Source: Hybos culiciformis (Eukaryota > Arthropoda > Insecta > Diptera > Hybotidae). From it: a DNA stretch of 64,000 bases. The translations under genes and the position numbers were made by a program. The notes below the pieces were generated by a model. It was not told the origin of the DNA. It worked only from the letters and a program-made list of their open reading frames with translations, and did no database searches. Shown here in pieces: positions 51,901 to 64,000 of this stretch. How positions within the stretch are numbered: position 1 is the stretch's first letter; every line of letters starts with the position of its first letter. The stretch covers positions 8,404,829 to 8,468,828 of the forward strand of contig OZ023275.1 of NCBI GenBank assembly GCA_964007475.1. The letters run 5' to 3'.

Positions 51901-54900
51901 AGTGAACAAATTTCGTTTAGTTTGACGTTATAAAATCCATCAGTTATAAAAAGTAAATTAAATTAAGAATTATATTTCAATAAAAATTTCTAATATTATC
52001 ATAATGTTTATTATGTATTTTAAATGTATTTTTTTTTTAAATTTTCATTTAAGACTGTACTTAAAATAGATTAAATTTAAAGTTATAATATTCAATAAAA
52101 TAAAAATACATAATACATTCTACATAGATAGAATAAAGCTCATTTTCTAAAATTTGAACACATTTTATTGATTTATTTTTATTTGAACGTAATCAATTAA
52201 TATCAATATTAGCGTGTTATGTTTATTTGCGGAAGGTCAAAGATTGTAGATTTGTCGTTAGCGTAAACTGATTTAATTATTTACCGATTACTTGACATAA
52301 AAAGAAATTTTCTCAAGTATTGAATAAATTATTTAAATTTTTAGAGATTAATTTGCATATACAAATTACTTTAAAATAACTTCACACATTTAACTTTTTA
52401 TTTTATATTTTTTGAGTCAATTCTATTCTATTCTAAGTATTTATATTTTAAAACTTTATCTTATTGTTCTAATTTTAAAATACATAATCATAAGCGTATT
52501 GATTTTTGTAAACAAAATTAAAATTAATTCTAAATTCTCCAAAATTCAAGTTTTCTTTGATGGAGTTAGCCGTATCGGAATTCTTAAATAGAAAGTCTTT
52601 TGTATTAACTAAATTTTTATAACCACCAATGGAAGAGTTCGCTAGTGGGTTTCAAGAGAACGTTGCTTGATCTACTTTTTCTATACAATAAAATAAAATT
52701 ATAGGTTAAAATGCCGCCAAATAATTTTAAGAATTTGAAAACAAGAGTCGATAATTGTGTGTAAAAAAAATGGTGGAATAAGAGTTATAAATATGTACAT
52801 TGCACATGCATAATACATTATCTACATTAATGTAATGTAATGCTGATAAATTTTTTTATTGTAATGTTTATCTGCATTTTATCATATTATCTACATATAT
52901 AAATGAATAAACTGAATAAACTTTAATTTTTTTTTTTAATTTAAAGAAATCTTTTTAAGTGTCTAACAAGTATTTACTAATCACATAATAACTTAATTAG
53001 TATAGCCTTTTGTTCCAAAAGTTTTGTATTTTAAGAGAATATTGTACGAATTTCGAAATTAATATAATAGTTTAATTTCACATAATATTTTAGATAGGGA
53101 TGCTGCTACTGATTAAATGCGTGTAGAGATTGATTAAACATATTAATTGTTCATATTAATTAAATGTAATTGCTTGATTCAGTTCCAATCGAAACAATGA
53201 GTTCATATGGATTTTCCCAGAATAAGAATTAATAGTATAATAATATTGAAAATGGCAAGGTGTAAATTGTTGTATAAAATGCTTATATGAAAATTATAAC
53301 GATTTTTTTTGTTAATTAAGATACTCGTATAGGTATATTTTTATACAATACATACATTTATTTTTTTTTTCATATTTTTTACTAATAGTATTTTATGTAC
53401 CAAAATTTACCATTTTATTACCATTTTTGAATAATAGTTAATTTATAAATTTATATAAAGAACAATTTATTTTTTTGCTGCGTATTCTAACAAAAACTTT
53501 ATTAAGACTAATAAAATAAATATACTTAAAAGAAATCAAATAAATAAATATACAATTTAGCGATTAATCGATTAAATTTGAAAAAAATATATGTATTTAT
53601 ATGCTTATAATTATTATAACATATAAATTTTTGGTGTATACTTTTTTTTATTAGTCTTCTATATTTAGTGATAACCTTTTCTGATCATCAAACAATTTAT
53701 AAATTTTTAATACCAAAAATATGAATTTATTAAAAAAAAAAATTTATTAGATTTGGGGTTTTTGATTTCTAATTCAATTTTTATTTTTTCGTAGAGATTA
53801 AAAACATTGTTTGTTATAATAGAATTTTATAAAATGCTTAATACAAAATAAATATTAATTTGCAATAATTTTATTTTTTTATTTAACTTTATCAATAAAA
53901 ATTAAAAATAAAAAAAAAATTCTTATCAGTTAATTTTGGTACATATAGTTCTAACTAAGAAAAATTTTAAAATTATTAATTACTTATTTGCGATCAATCA
54001 TTAATTTCATTAATACTATTCAAAGTATTCCGGACTACGGCTTAATCAGAATATTATTGTTTAATTTCGGGTTCTGTTTAACTTTATCGATTTAAGTTTC
54101 AGGGTCGAAAAAAAATCATGAATTTAATTCATACAGGCAGAATGTATACGCAATAAACCAAATGACCAATAATAAAAGAATATAACCATTAATATAATCA
54201 GAATATAACAATTAATAATGCTCAGTTAATTAAAATGAAAATTTTCAGGCTGAAAATTATGTTGAAATAATGTTGATGTAACTTACCTCATCATTTTTGG
54301 CAACTATTTTTTCGTTAACTTTATCTGGCGTTCTACTTTTCAATGGAATTTGGAGAAAATCATCTTTTGAACTTTTATTATTTAATGAATTTTCAGATTT
54401 ATCATCTGATTCTGTCAAATTTATTTGGCTGGAATTCACTGTGCTATTTTCATTACCTCCCTCCATTTCTTTTTTCTCTGTATTTGATCCTAAAACGAAT
54501 GTGTCCTGACTATTATGCATATTGGTTGTTGTATTGTTGTTATTACTGGCGGTACTACCACTTTCTGATAATGGCGGTGAAGGTGAAGTTGCACCAGGAA
54601 AAATATTTTCTCCGTTAGAATTAAGATGTTTTGAAGAAATTGAATTTTTATCTGATGACAATTTGAAATTTTGTAATGCTGTAGCAATTGATGGCGTGTC
54701 AATCGATGTTGATGAAGCTGTAAAATTCGATGGAATATCGTTGGTAGCTGAACTTATATTTGTGGTTGTAGTTAGCTGTTCTTTGAGGGTGTTAACTTCT
54801 TTTTCTGCTAAAGTTGCTCTCTGAAATTATAAATAAATAGTTATAGTTAAAATATTATAATAATTAGGAATTTTATTGGTATTATGTAATTTTCAGAAGA

Positions 54901-57900
54901 TATACATACATTCCCAGATCACACTCATTAACTAAAAGCGATGAGCGTAAAACGGTCATCCAATTTTACTACAAATTTATGAGACAAATAAGCTTTACAA
55001 TAAAATGCACATACATATATAGTTTTAAAGACAAATGAAATATAACCGCTTCAAAACACTAATCGTTAGTTCTATAATAAATTGGTGGGTCAAATAATTG
55101 TGGCAAACTTATAATCCAAATAATCTCTTTCTTTAATTTATTCTTATTTCAAGCCTAGCCTCTTATCAAACAGTTGCGTATAACAAGATAAATTTTTAGT
55201 TACTTGGTACGGTTTTATATGTTTAACGATAATCATATATTATGTTATTATATTATACCATTGATAATAATAATACATAGCTTTATTTTTTTTAAATGAT
55301 TAAAATACATTTTTTGGTATAACATCTTTTTTATGAGGCGGAAAATTTAAAAATTATAAAATTAACCAATTTTATTTTTTTTGTTGAATATTGAAAGACC
55401 AGGAAATATGAGCAAAAACTTATGTATAAAACATAAAAAAAAAAAAAATAAAAACAAATTATTTGTCACCATTTTTTAATTAACGAAAAATGTGCAAAAT
55501 AAGTTAACCCTTCTTCCTTTTTTACGCAAAAATTAAAGTTGTAGGTACTATTAATAATAATACTTTCTCACGAAATTAAAAGAAAATAATAAAATAAGAC
55601 AAAAGAAAAAATTTTAGTGAATGCCGGAAATCATTTCACTTAATGCTTAATGATGAGTTTCCATATAAGTATATACCTATGAACATCTGATTCGCATATG
55701 AATATGTGGAGTGGAGTTGATAACAATTGATTAAAGTATATTACTCTAGTTTTAAAAATGGTTCCTACACCCTACACAACACCTTTTAACGAAATAACCA
55801 ATAAGTACGTCTGAAAACTAGATAATAATTTCTAAAATAAAATATCGAAAAATTAAATTAAAAGTCAATTTTATTTAAATTAATAGATTATAATAAAAAA
55901 CATGTATTATTATGTTATGTTAATTGTTATGCACAGTAAGTTTTATTTTAAGGACTACGTTAAATGTAATCTTCATGGACAAACTTCAGTTGAGAAGTAG
56001 AAGGTAGAAACATTTGCAAATATCAGGACTAAAAATAGAGAATGTTTTAAAAATATTATAATCTCCAACATCTAATATTGCGGTGGCCAGCACCTCTGTC
56101 AAAAAAAAAGACATCAAATTCTCCAAAAATAAATCTTTCAACTTTGTTTAAACTCGATAGAATCACTAAAATATTCAAGGCTTTGATTTTTTGGTAATTT
56201 GATTTGATTATTAACGGAATTTAAGCAGATGAATTCCATTCAAATAAAATTCAAGCACATAAAAGCATACAAAATGAAATTCAATCAGGCAAGAAAGTAT
56301 TTGAAGGTAGAATACACTTTCGAATTTCTTCTATCTTGTTCTTAGTAAATATAAAATTAAGTAAATTTTCATGGAATAAAATAGTTGTATTGTATGCCTA
56401 TTATTATAAACATTTTGATTGCTTATTTTATTAATATTTATTGTTTTAAATAAGTCAAAATATTTTTCAAATTTGTGAGTAATGGAAGCGCAGTCTTCTT
56501 ATTTTATCCTTCAGTTAACTTATCTATATAATAGATTACAATTCTAACCTTGATAATCTTCAAAATTACCCGGCAAATTTTTATTTTAAATGTAATTAAT
56601 AATTACAATATATTATTTATTTCTGAAATATACCATAATTTCATACTAGTTAAATATAACGATGATGTTAATAATTTCTTAATCAAAAAATAAAATAATT
56701 TTGTTTTAATCTTAGTTATATAAATTAACTTAAGAATTTTCTGTTGTCATGTGTATTCAAGCCAGATTCAAAGAATTATGCACTATTTAGATCAATGATT
56801 TCAGTTTATTTTTTTTTACATATAAATTTATAATTTTCCTATACATTTAAATATAATTTACAATCAATTCATTTTGCAGAATTATTTTCAAATATTTAAA
56901 TAATGATTACAACATTTTTACAATAACTTTCATCACTTGCCAAAAAATTATTAATTTTAGTTTAGTCCCAGTTAATTTTTAATACATCAGAAATTAATTT
57001 AATGTTGAAAATATTTGACACTACATTATTATAAATTATGATGGCATTTTGTTTTTATCTAATTTAAGCGCCCACAATATTACATATTTTCATAGGTTTT
57101 TATTATAAAAAAAAAAACAAAAAATTAAATTTAACAAATTTTCCAATAATTTTTGTTCACAAAATGATGTATTATCTAATTTCTTTAAAATTTTAATTCA
57201 TAAATCGCTGTTGAAGTCACAATCTTCTTATGTTTGGAAATATGTTAATATAGAAAAACAAATTTAATGTATAAATTAATGTTGGTTATGTGAGTTTTAC
57301 AAAACAGTAAAAATAAATGCTTTCGGGAAATATTATAGGAATATTATATGCAATAAATATTTTTAATAAAATGATAAGTGACTTTATTTTAGTTTAAATA
57401 ATGACCAAGCAGGCAGAGGAATTTTTTTTCAAATAAGGAATAAAAATAGTAAATTTTTTTTAATATAATTATAACCTATGCTAATACGGCTAAAATTTTA
57501 AATTTTCACTAAATACTACCTCTTAAAAGTAAGTAAAAGAAAAAAGAAAAAAATATAAAAGTACCTCATTATTGAAGTATGGAGATAAACATATTTTTAA
57601 GGTTCCTTCATATACAATACAGCAGTTTTTTTTCGAAACAACAAACCGAGGTCTAACCATTTTTTTTAAGTTAATTTAATCAACATCTATCTATCTATCT
57701 ACCCAACACACTTATTTTCATCCAAATCTATTCAAATTTAAAAAAAAGGTAAAGTACATTTATAAATTTTATATAAAAACTCCCAAACCCAACTTCCACA
57801 CTCAAAATCCTAGACATTTTTAATTTTTTCATTAAAAACCAGCTACAAAAAAAAAAAAAAAATTACTCTATTTGTAAGAAATTATATAAAATGTCTCAGG

Positions 57901-60900
57901 ATTGAATAAAAGTTCGCTTTTTTAAATTGTTAATTAATGAAGTAGACTCCAATGAACCAAGTTGATTCGGTCGCCGCTAAAAATTTAAAACATTTTCCAA
58001 AAATCTATCTCGTTACAAAATCGATACTTTTTTGGGAAATCGGGACATTTCAAGATTTTTCAACACAGCTAGAAAAGTTGCGGACGTAGAATCATTTTTC
58101 ATACATCTTGCACCTTCTAGCAATGTTTTTTCGTATTATAATTAAATATTTTTTTGGAAACTTCCGAAAGATAAGTATAGTAAAAGTTTCAAAATTTTGA
58201 GATCATTATAAAGTAAATATTTAGTATAAAAAAGTATGTGAGAATTAAAAAATTAACTTTGATTGAGTAGATTAATTAGATTAATTAGATTTTTGAATTT
58301 TGGAAATATTAAATTTATATTAGCAATTTTTTCAAGACAAAAAATTATTTGGTTAAGCACAAAAAATTAATATGTATAACAAAAAAATACACACAATAAA
58401 TTTATCTAATCTCGTGTAACTGCCTAGTAAGAAAATTCCAACAGATCATTTTTTATAAATAAATGGATAATTTTTCCATATATAAAAAAATTTAATTAAC
58501 CCTAGTTTCAGATTTTTGATCATCTAATCTCAATAAATAAAAATTAAATTCAATTAAAAAATATTTTAGAGATAAGCAAAAGACATTTCAGAATGCAACA
58601 AACATTTTAATAATAGGTATACAAATATATATGTACTTGGTGTCTATAGTAATAAGGTGGCGCTGCAATGCACATATATTATATGTATTTAAAAATCTTG
58701 AAATTATTAATTTTGATTTGAAATCAATTATTTTAACTGGCTACAAGTTGAAGTTAGTTAAGTATTAAGTTTTTTTTTCAATGTATAAACGAAATAAGTT
58801 CTAATTATTATATTCAAGGGTGACAACTAATTTGAAAAACATAATTGGTATCCAAGTTATCATTTTTATTCGGATGGATGCTGCGCAAATATTCATTCAC
58901 ACAATTTACCTATAAATTCTTTTTAATTTTAATTTTTAGTAATAACTTTAATTCAATTTGTATTTTTATTAAGATAAATAAGGTTATTTTAATTTTTCAA
59001 TTAACTATATAAATTTTTGTTTATATTCTTATTTAACATAAGGAAAATACAGGGATACATGACATATATATTTTATATACAATATCTGTTTACATAAACA
59101 TACTTTATTTATTTACAAAATATATAACAGATACAGATTATTTTTTAAATTCAAATTTAATAATGAAGATACATATTTTGAATAATATTTGTAAAAACTT
59201 AAAGAGTACTAAGATTAAAATACTGGAAATGCTATTTCCGTAATTCGATTCATAATATTGATTTTTCCGAATTTTTAATAACTTATCAACTTAGGTCTAT
59301 TATTATTTTCCATTTATAGCTAGCTATACATTATTCGAACAAGTCAAGTGATTTAGCAGAAGTACAAAAATAACAGGTCTGACAGCCTATACAATATTTA
59401 TTATTTCTACATGCATACATATATTATATACAAAAAAAAAAAAATTGGAATTAAGCAGAATTTTAACCAAGAATGTCAATATAATTGGGTTTTTAGTACA
59501 ATTTTTTTATGCATTAAATTACATTAATCGGCATTTCTTCAAATAAAAACAAAACAAAATTGTTATGTAAACAATAAAAACTTGTATTAAGAATTAACAT
59601 GAAGAAAAAAAAATTGATTTATTTTGATTGTATATAAAAATATATATATATCATGAAATTATGTACATTGTACATAAAATATAAATAATAAAAAAACGCT
59701 AATGCGTAATTAAAATACTGCAAATTTTATGCAAATTAATAAGCATGCCAATGTTAAAAAATTAAGCAATTCAACATTTATTTGGATATTCAATAATTTG
59801 TTATTAATTTCATATTTTCATGATACAAATTTTAGAACTCAAAGTCTAATTTTTTCAATTTTCAAAAAAAGATTTTTTTTTTCATTGAACTTAGAAAGAA
59901 ATAAAATTTTCAATTTCGTTAATCCAAATCTGCTAACTATCTGTTTTGGTACCTGCGAATATCAGATTTTATGGACCGATTTTGATAGTTATTTTTTAAA
60001 CCAAAGTAACATAATTTTGTATGCGCCATTTTTTTTTAGTTTTTGATTGAGGGTTTCTTTTTTATGTTGAAAACAATCAATTATTGTAAAAGTATGTGGT
60101 TCATCCGAATCAAAAATAAAATACTAAATTTACTAGTTTTATATATAATTTTAAGAACAAAATTGTTTTTATTCTTTTTGGTAATGTAAACTATTCTTAA
60201 ATATGAATTTTTGTTTTAAAAGTAAATAGGTATTTCACGTAGTTTATCCGTGTAATTCAGATAGAAGGTCTAGCAAATTTTATCACAGTTTTTTGTTCGA
60301 GATTTTACCCAACTTGTAAAAATTAAAAGTAATAGAAAAAAGTTACTAACAACTATAAATTAAATATATCTTTTAAGTAAGCAAAACGAAAAATAAAAAA
60401 ATTATGGTAATCTGTGCTCAATGTTTCAATAGTATTTGAGGGTGATATTGAAGTTAGTATTTTTGGATAAAAAAAAGTACTTAATTCTTGATTTGAAAAA
60501 AAAAAAAATCATTGCGTGGAAGAAAGAATGACTATCATGCGTGGAATAAAGAATGCTTATATCAGAAATTAAAAATTAAAAAAAAAATTTTTTTAAATGT
60601 GTTATAAAATTTAACTACTATGTAATAAGACTGTTTTGGTTTATTAACTAAAAATCAGTTACTGATTTTGCGAAAGCCTAAAACGGTCCAAATATCTAAA
60701 TTAGGAATTCCCATCCAGAAAAAATATCTAAAAATATTTATACTTATTGAACGGATTGGATTTGAGTAATTTTAATTTATTTTATTCATCATAATTTATT
60801 TACAAATGTGTAAGTATGTGTTTGATAAATTAATTTATCAATCAAAATAAGTGTCCTAAAATAATGCCCAAAAAAATTCCTATCGAAATTATAAAAATGT

Positions 60901-62967
60901 AATTCACCATAATTTAATCTTAAATATATTATTAAGAATTCAATGATGCAGAAAAAATTGAGATTTTTGCAATAACCGAATTGAAACTTACGCAAAAGTT
61001 TCGAAATATCTTTTTTCCAAAAAATAAAATATTATAGTAAGTAACAATTTTGTTTCTAATTAATTTGAATGTAAATATATGTGTAATTGTATATATCTAA
61101 AGCTAAAACACAATCTAAAATTTGTAATTTAAATACGTTTGGTCGGATTAGAATTTCCCCCAAAGATAAAAAAATTGACTTTCTCCGCTTGTAATCTAAG
61201 AACTCAATAAGCCTAAGTTGAAACTAATGTGTTACGAATCTATATCGTATTATAGTTTTTATGGTATACTTCTTGAGCAAGGTATTTTTAAAATTTATGT
61301 AAAGAGGGAAATAATTCAACAGGGACAAGGGACAACTAGAAAAGCGGAGAATAACGATTTAATGGAGGTAGAAAAAATTATTAAGAAATTAAAAAAAAAG
61401 CACGGAAAAAAAAATGTAAAATAAAATAATTAAAAATCAGTGGAAAAAAAAGCGCTAAGAACAACAATAATTACTATTTTTAACTTAATTGTATGGAAAT
61501 TTCAAAAAGCCGGCCTAAGCTAAGATTTATTAAAAAACTAATATGATTAATGCTGTCCGAAAATAATTAACCTCGAATTACAATGACGATTCCAAGCTTT
61601 CTAAAACAAAATCTAAAATAAAATGTCTGTGATTGAAAGAAATCCGCAAACTTTTAATAACCTTCCTAACTTTTGTGATTTAGTAATAGTAAAGTAAAAA
61701 AAGTTTTTAGAATTGGGAATTTAAAAAACTTTTTTCCGATCTCCACTAATTCCAGAGTTTTTTTTATTAATTTCCTTATTTCAGAGGTAGCAAAGTTACA
61801 AAAGATATTGTATGAAGGCCTATACCCGATTAATAAAAAATTTTTTCTACGAAAGCTGACCATTGAATCTATCCTCTTGAATAATGAATTTGAAATATTT
61901 TTAACATTCATTTCAGTTTTATTTTATTACAAAAATTAAAAAAAAAACCCTCAATTATTACAAGATAATTGCCCCACAAGATTGAATTTGGTTTAAAAGA
62001 ATAAAGATTCATGGTTTCAAAATTGTATTTCTTATTATGATATTCGCGATATTTTTTGTTACAAATACTGAGTAGAAAATTCTAAAGTTTATAATAAAAA
62101 AAAACGGCAAGCCGTGTGGAAACTTTTTTTAAGATCCAACAAAATGAAATTTAAATTAGTAGAATTTTTATTTTTATATTTTTAATACATTTTAAAATCA
62201 TTAACTAAATTTAAATTGAGATTCAGAAATAATTTTAGCAGACTTATGTATTTTGTCAGTGATATGTAGAAATTCATGTTAAATAAATCGAAAAGGACAT
62301 CGAACAAAAAAATAACCACTGGTTCGAAATAAAAAATATTATATAAAATAAATGAGGACAAATAATGAGATTTTTTTTTTTAAATATAAATTGAACGTAC
62401 TTGTTGCCAAAATTGTGCTAATAAATAAATACGTTCTTTTTTAAATAGCCAATCCATAGATTGAACAGCCGTTAAATCCATATCGACTGTTCCACCGGTT
62501 TGTTGTGTTGACAATGTAGGCTGCATTCGTTCCGCTGTTGTTGTTATTTGTGTTTCGGGTAATGTTGCGGCCGCTATTGTTGATGTTATTGAATTTAATA
62601 ATCCTAATTTATTATTAATTAATAATGGTTTGTCTTTGGATTCATCACCAACAACATTCAATAATTCTTGTTTATTTATATTTTTATTTAAACTAATTTG
62701 ATTATTATTTATATTATTATTTATATTATTATTGTTATAATTATAATTATTATTATTATTATAATTATAATTATAATTATTATTATTATTATTATTATTT
62801 AAATTTATATTTTTATTATTTAAATCAATTTTTTGTTCACTATGAATGAATTTCATAAAATTACTTAAAAAATTTTCATTATTATTAATATTGCTAAAAT
62901 TTGTTGTAAAATTATCATTTTTATTAATATTATTAATTAATAATTTATCGTATTGATCTTTTTCCAT
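45962..62967 (-). CDS. ct: Homeobox protein Cut (Cux family), complete coding sequence in eight exons
   Basis: Exons in order are 62401-62967, 54287-54820, 51446-51633, 51214-51377, 50051-50149, 49329-49988, 48679-49027 and 45962-48599. They total 5199 nt (1732 aa), all in frame. Conserved landmarks are MQPTL...DMDLTAVQS and KKERIYLLAQFWQQ joined to RATLAEKEVNTLKEQL across intron 1. A leucine-rich coiled coil covers about 368-430. CUT repeats lie at about 658-738, 1062-1149 and 1273-1359, each with GLSQG.VS.LL..PKPW. The homeodomain (about 1403-1462) has WFHNHRMR, with the His at position 50 typical of Cut. RRKPVAPQWVNP and IINGVCIMQ follow near the C terminus. Cut is a nuclear DNA-binding factor specifying external sense organs, wing margin, Malpighian tubules and dendrite complexity in Drosophila. 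Oddities are a 147-residue Asn-rich N-terminal extension before the conserved MQPTL and an in-frame IPIIPS repeat in exon 4. The exon 5 donor (50050-50049, gtattt) is the least certain junction. The symbol follows Drosophila. Confidence 0.96.
50150..51213 (-). other. Intron 4 of cut
   Basis: This is a 1.06 kb AT-rich intron between donor g|gtgagt after the IPIIPNEINLT codons and the acceptor tgcag at 50151-50150. I see no open frame or repeat that looks functional. Confidence 0.75.
51232..51294 (-). repeat. 18 bp tandem minisatellite inside cut exon 4
   Basis: Three to four 18-base units encode the repeating hexapeptide I-P-S-(I/V)-P-I in Cut, between the coiled coil and the first CUT repeat. 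Because the unit is a multiple of three, length changes keep the frame. The flanking protein is poorly conserved in the family, so length variation would probably be tolerated. Confidence 0.8.
51634..54286 (-). other. Intron 2 of cut
   Basis: This 2.65 kb AT-rich intron runs from the donor GAG|gtaagt (54286-54285) to the acceptor tttaaag (51635-51634). A slightly GC-richer patch lies near 52560-52680. No coding sequence or RNA gene was recognised. Confidence 0.75.
54821..62400 (-). other. Large intron 1 of cut (7.6 kb)
   Basis: The donor is CAA|gtacgt at 62400-62399 and the acceptor is tttcag at 54822-54821; the exons on both sides are fixed by strong Cut homology. Inside are an (ATCT)n run at about 57686-57702, an imperfect 25 bp tandem repeat (TGCGTGGAA at 60513 and 60538) and several short AT-rich open frames that I regard as chance. 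Large first introns of developmental regulators often hold enhancers, but I can see no specific one. Confidence 0.7.
62702..62810 (-). repeat. AAT/TAT codon repeat coding the Asn/Tyr-rich stretch of Cut
   Basis: A run of AAT triplets with interspersed TAT and ATT encodes a stretch of Asn with Tyr and Ile in the N-terminal part of the cut first exon. It is a trinucleotide microsatellite kept in the open frame, upstream of the conserved MQPTL start motif. Confidence 0.85.
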
Positions 62968-64000
62968 TGATTTCACAACAAATCAAGAAAACAATAATTT
63001 TTTTTTAGTATTTTTGAACAGAATCGTTAAGATTCTAATTTTTTTGAATTTTGAAGAATAATAAATTTTTTTTTTGGAAATTTTTATATATAAAAAAAAA
63101 AAGAAAATTGAAATAAATTTTCATCAATTCACAAAAAAAAAAAAACAAAATTTTTATAGATTTTATCTCATTTTTAATTAAAATTTAATTCTAGGTATAA
63201 TTAATTTTACAATAATCACTGTTATTTAGATGGTAGGTATTAATTATTTTTATTGAATTTTTTTTTTAATTAATTTTTTGTAGATTTTAAAAATAATTTT
63301 GATGAATTAAAAAATCTTGTGTTTTTTGTGATAAATCAAATTTTTCTTTTTTCAATTTCTAAATTCATTTTAGATTTTTCAATATTTTGTTTCGTGAACA
63401 CTGAGAAAATTTTTTTTTCCAAAATTATTTTTTTTTTCTTTTTGATTTATTTGTTTTTCTTTTTTTAACACTAAAGTCTGTTGACTTTTTCTTGAAATAC
63501 CCAGTTTGGTGAAACTATGCAGAAAAAAAACTTAATAGTTTTGTTATTTATTCGCGCGATATTTTTTGATTTATAATTTCTTTATTGAAATTTTATTATT
63601 TTTAATATTTAGATTTATTATATTTCTTGTTTTTTTTTTATAATAATCTATTGATTTTTTTTCCATCAATTTTATATAAATTATAAAAATATAAATAAAA
63701 TATATTTAATTTTTTCTTTTATATCCGGTTACTATCGAAGAATTGTTTTTTTTTTTATTTTTTTTCTTAACTTTGTATTTATAAATTATAATTAATTTTT
63801 TATTTTTTTTTCCTATGTTTATATTATTTATATTTATTTATTTTTTTTTTTTCTTCAAAATTTTCTTCAACAAATCTACGTGTTATCCATTCCGAATTCA
63901 GCAGATGACTGAACTTTGCGACAGTTCAAGATACCAATTGAATGTCTCGATAAAATGGAAATTTATTTTTCATTATTTCAATATTCGAAATTAATATATA
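62968..64000 (-). promoter_or_regulatory. Probable 5' UTR and promoter side of cut
   Basis: An in-frame TGA lies six codons upstream of the first ATG, so the frame is closed on this side. The region is T-rich on the plus strand, with a GC-richer patch at about 63880-63950. On the minus strand that patch contains TCAGTC (63912-63907), a match to the insect initiator TCAGTY, which could mark a start site about 940 bases upstream of the ATG. No TATA box is convincing. The true promoter may lie beyond the window. Confidence 0.3.

Noticed and set aside
59729..60046. 105-codon open frame in cut intron 1
   Set aside because: Phe/Asn/Leu-rich translation of AT-rich intron sequence with no recognisable domain, on the opposite strand to cut. 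Most likely chance.
61666..61911. 81-codon minus-strand frame in cut intron 1
   Set aside because: Lys/Phe-rich, no family resemblance. The intron is bounded by well-conserved cut exons, and nothing in the frame continues Cut sequence.
1..64000. CRISPR arrays, operons or bacterial-type features
   Set aside because: The window is clearly eukaryotic (spliced genes, insect proteins). The only regular repeats are tandem duplications and microsatellites.

Overview
This is a very AT-rich insect genomic window (roughly four fifths A+T by eye, with GT-AG introns and long non-coding stretches). No species call is possible from the sequence alone. The protein-coding content is clearly arthropod: a V-ATPase D subunit, a cuticle-type ZP-domain membrane protein and a full Cut homeobox protein with three CUT repeats. 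Short TAGGTACCTA-type repeats and the base composition fit several AT-rich insect lineages, such as hemipterans and small parasitoid wasps. That is inference only.

Layout. (1) 421-2001, plus strand: the V-ATPase subunit D gene in four exons, with two palindromic promoter motifs upstream. (2) 4227-14817, minus strand: a ten-exon ZP-domain transmembrane protein of 475 aa. Its introns include a 6.3 kb intron with small repeats and an intron carrying a dead, 5'-truncated LINE whose (AAAT)n tail abuts the exon 1 splice donor. (3) 14818-22023: intergenic, with two recent tandem duplications (124 and 107 bp units). (4) 22024-25495 (plus) and 26552-30850 (minus): two convergent paralogous genes. Each has a small first exon encoding a C2H2-like finger, joined by a phase-0 intron to a huge second exon. 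That exon encodes two successive modules, each a WRKY/FLYWCH-like C..C..H.C zinc finger followed by a Mutator-like (MULE) transposase-like domain. Catalytic-position residues are kept in some modules and lost in others, so I read the pair as transposase-derived host genes; this is the most unusual content of the window. (5) 30851-45961: a 15 kb gene-free stretch with a few GC-richer islands, a CAG tract and a motif cluster. (6) 45962-62967, minus strand: the complete cut (Cux) coding sequence in eight exons, 1732 aa, then about 1 kb of probable 5' UTR/promoter to the window edge.

The genes do not form a pathway. The V-ATPase D subunit is a housekeeping proton-pump part, the ZP protein belongs to the apical matrix/cuticle class, and Cut is a developmental transcription factor, probably with extensive regulatory DNA in its large introns and flanks. 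The MULE-derived pair is probably nuclear and DNA binding, of unknown role. Exon boundaries were set by hand from splice consensus, reading-frame phase and family conservation. Every multi-exon gene closes in frame with an exact whole number of codons.
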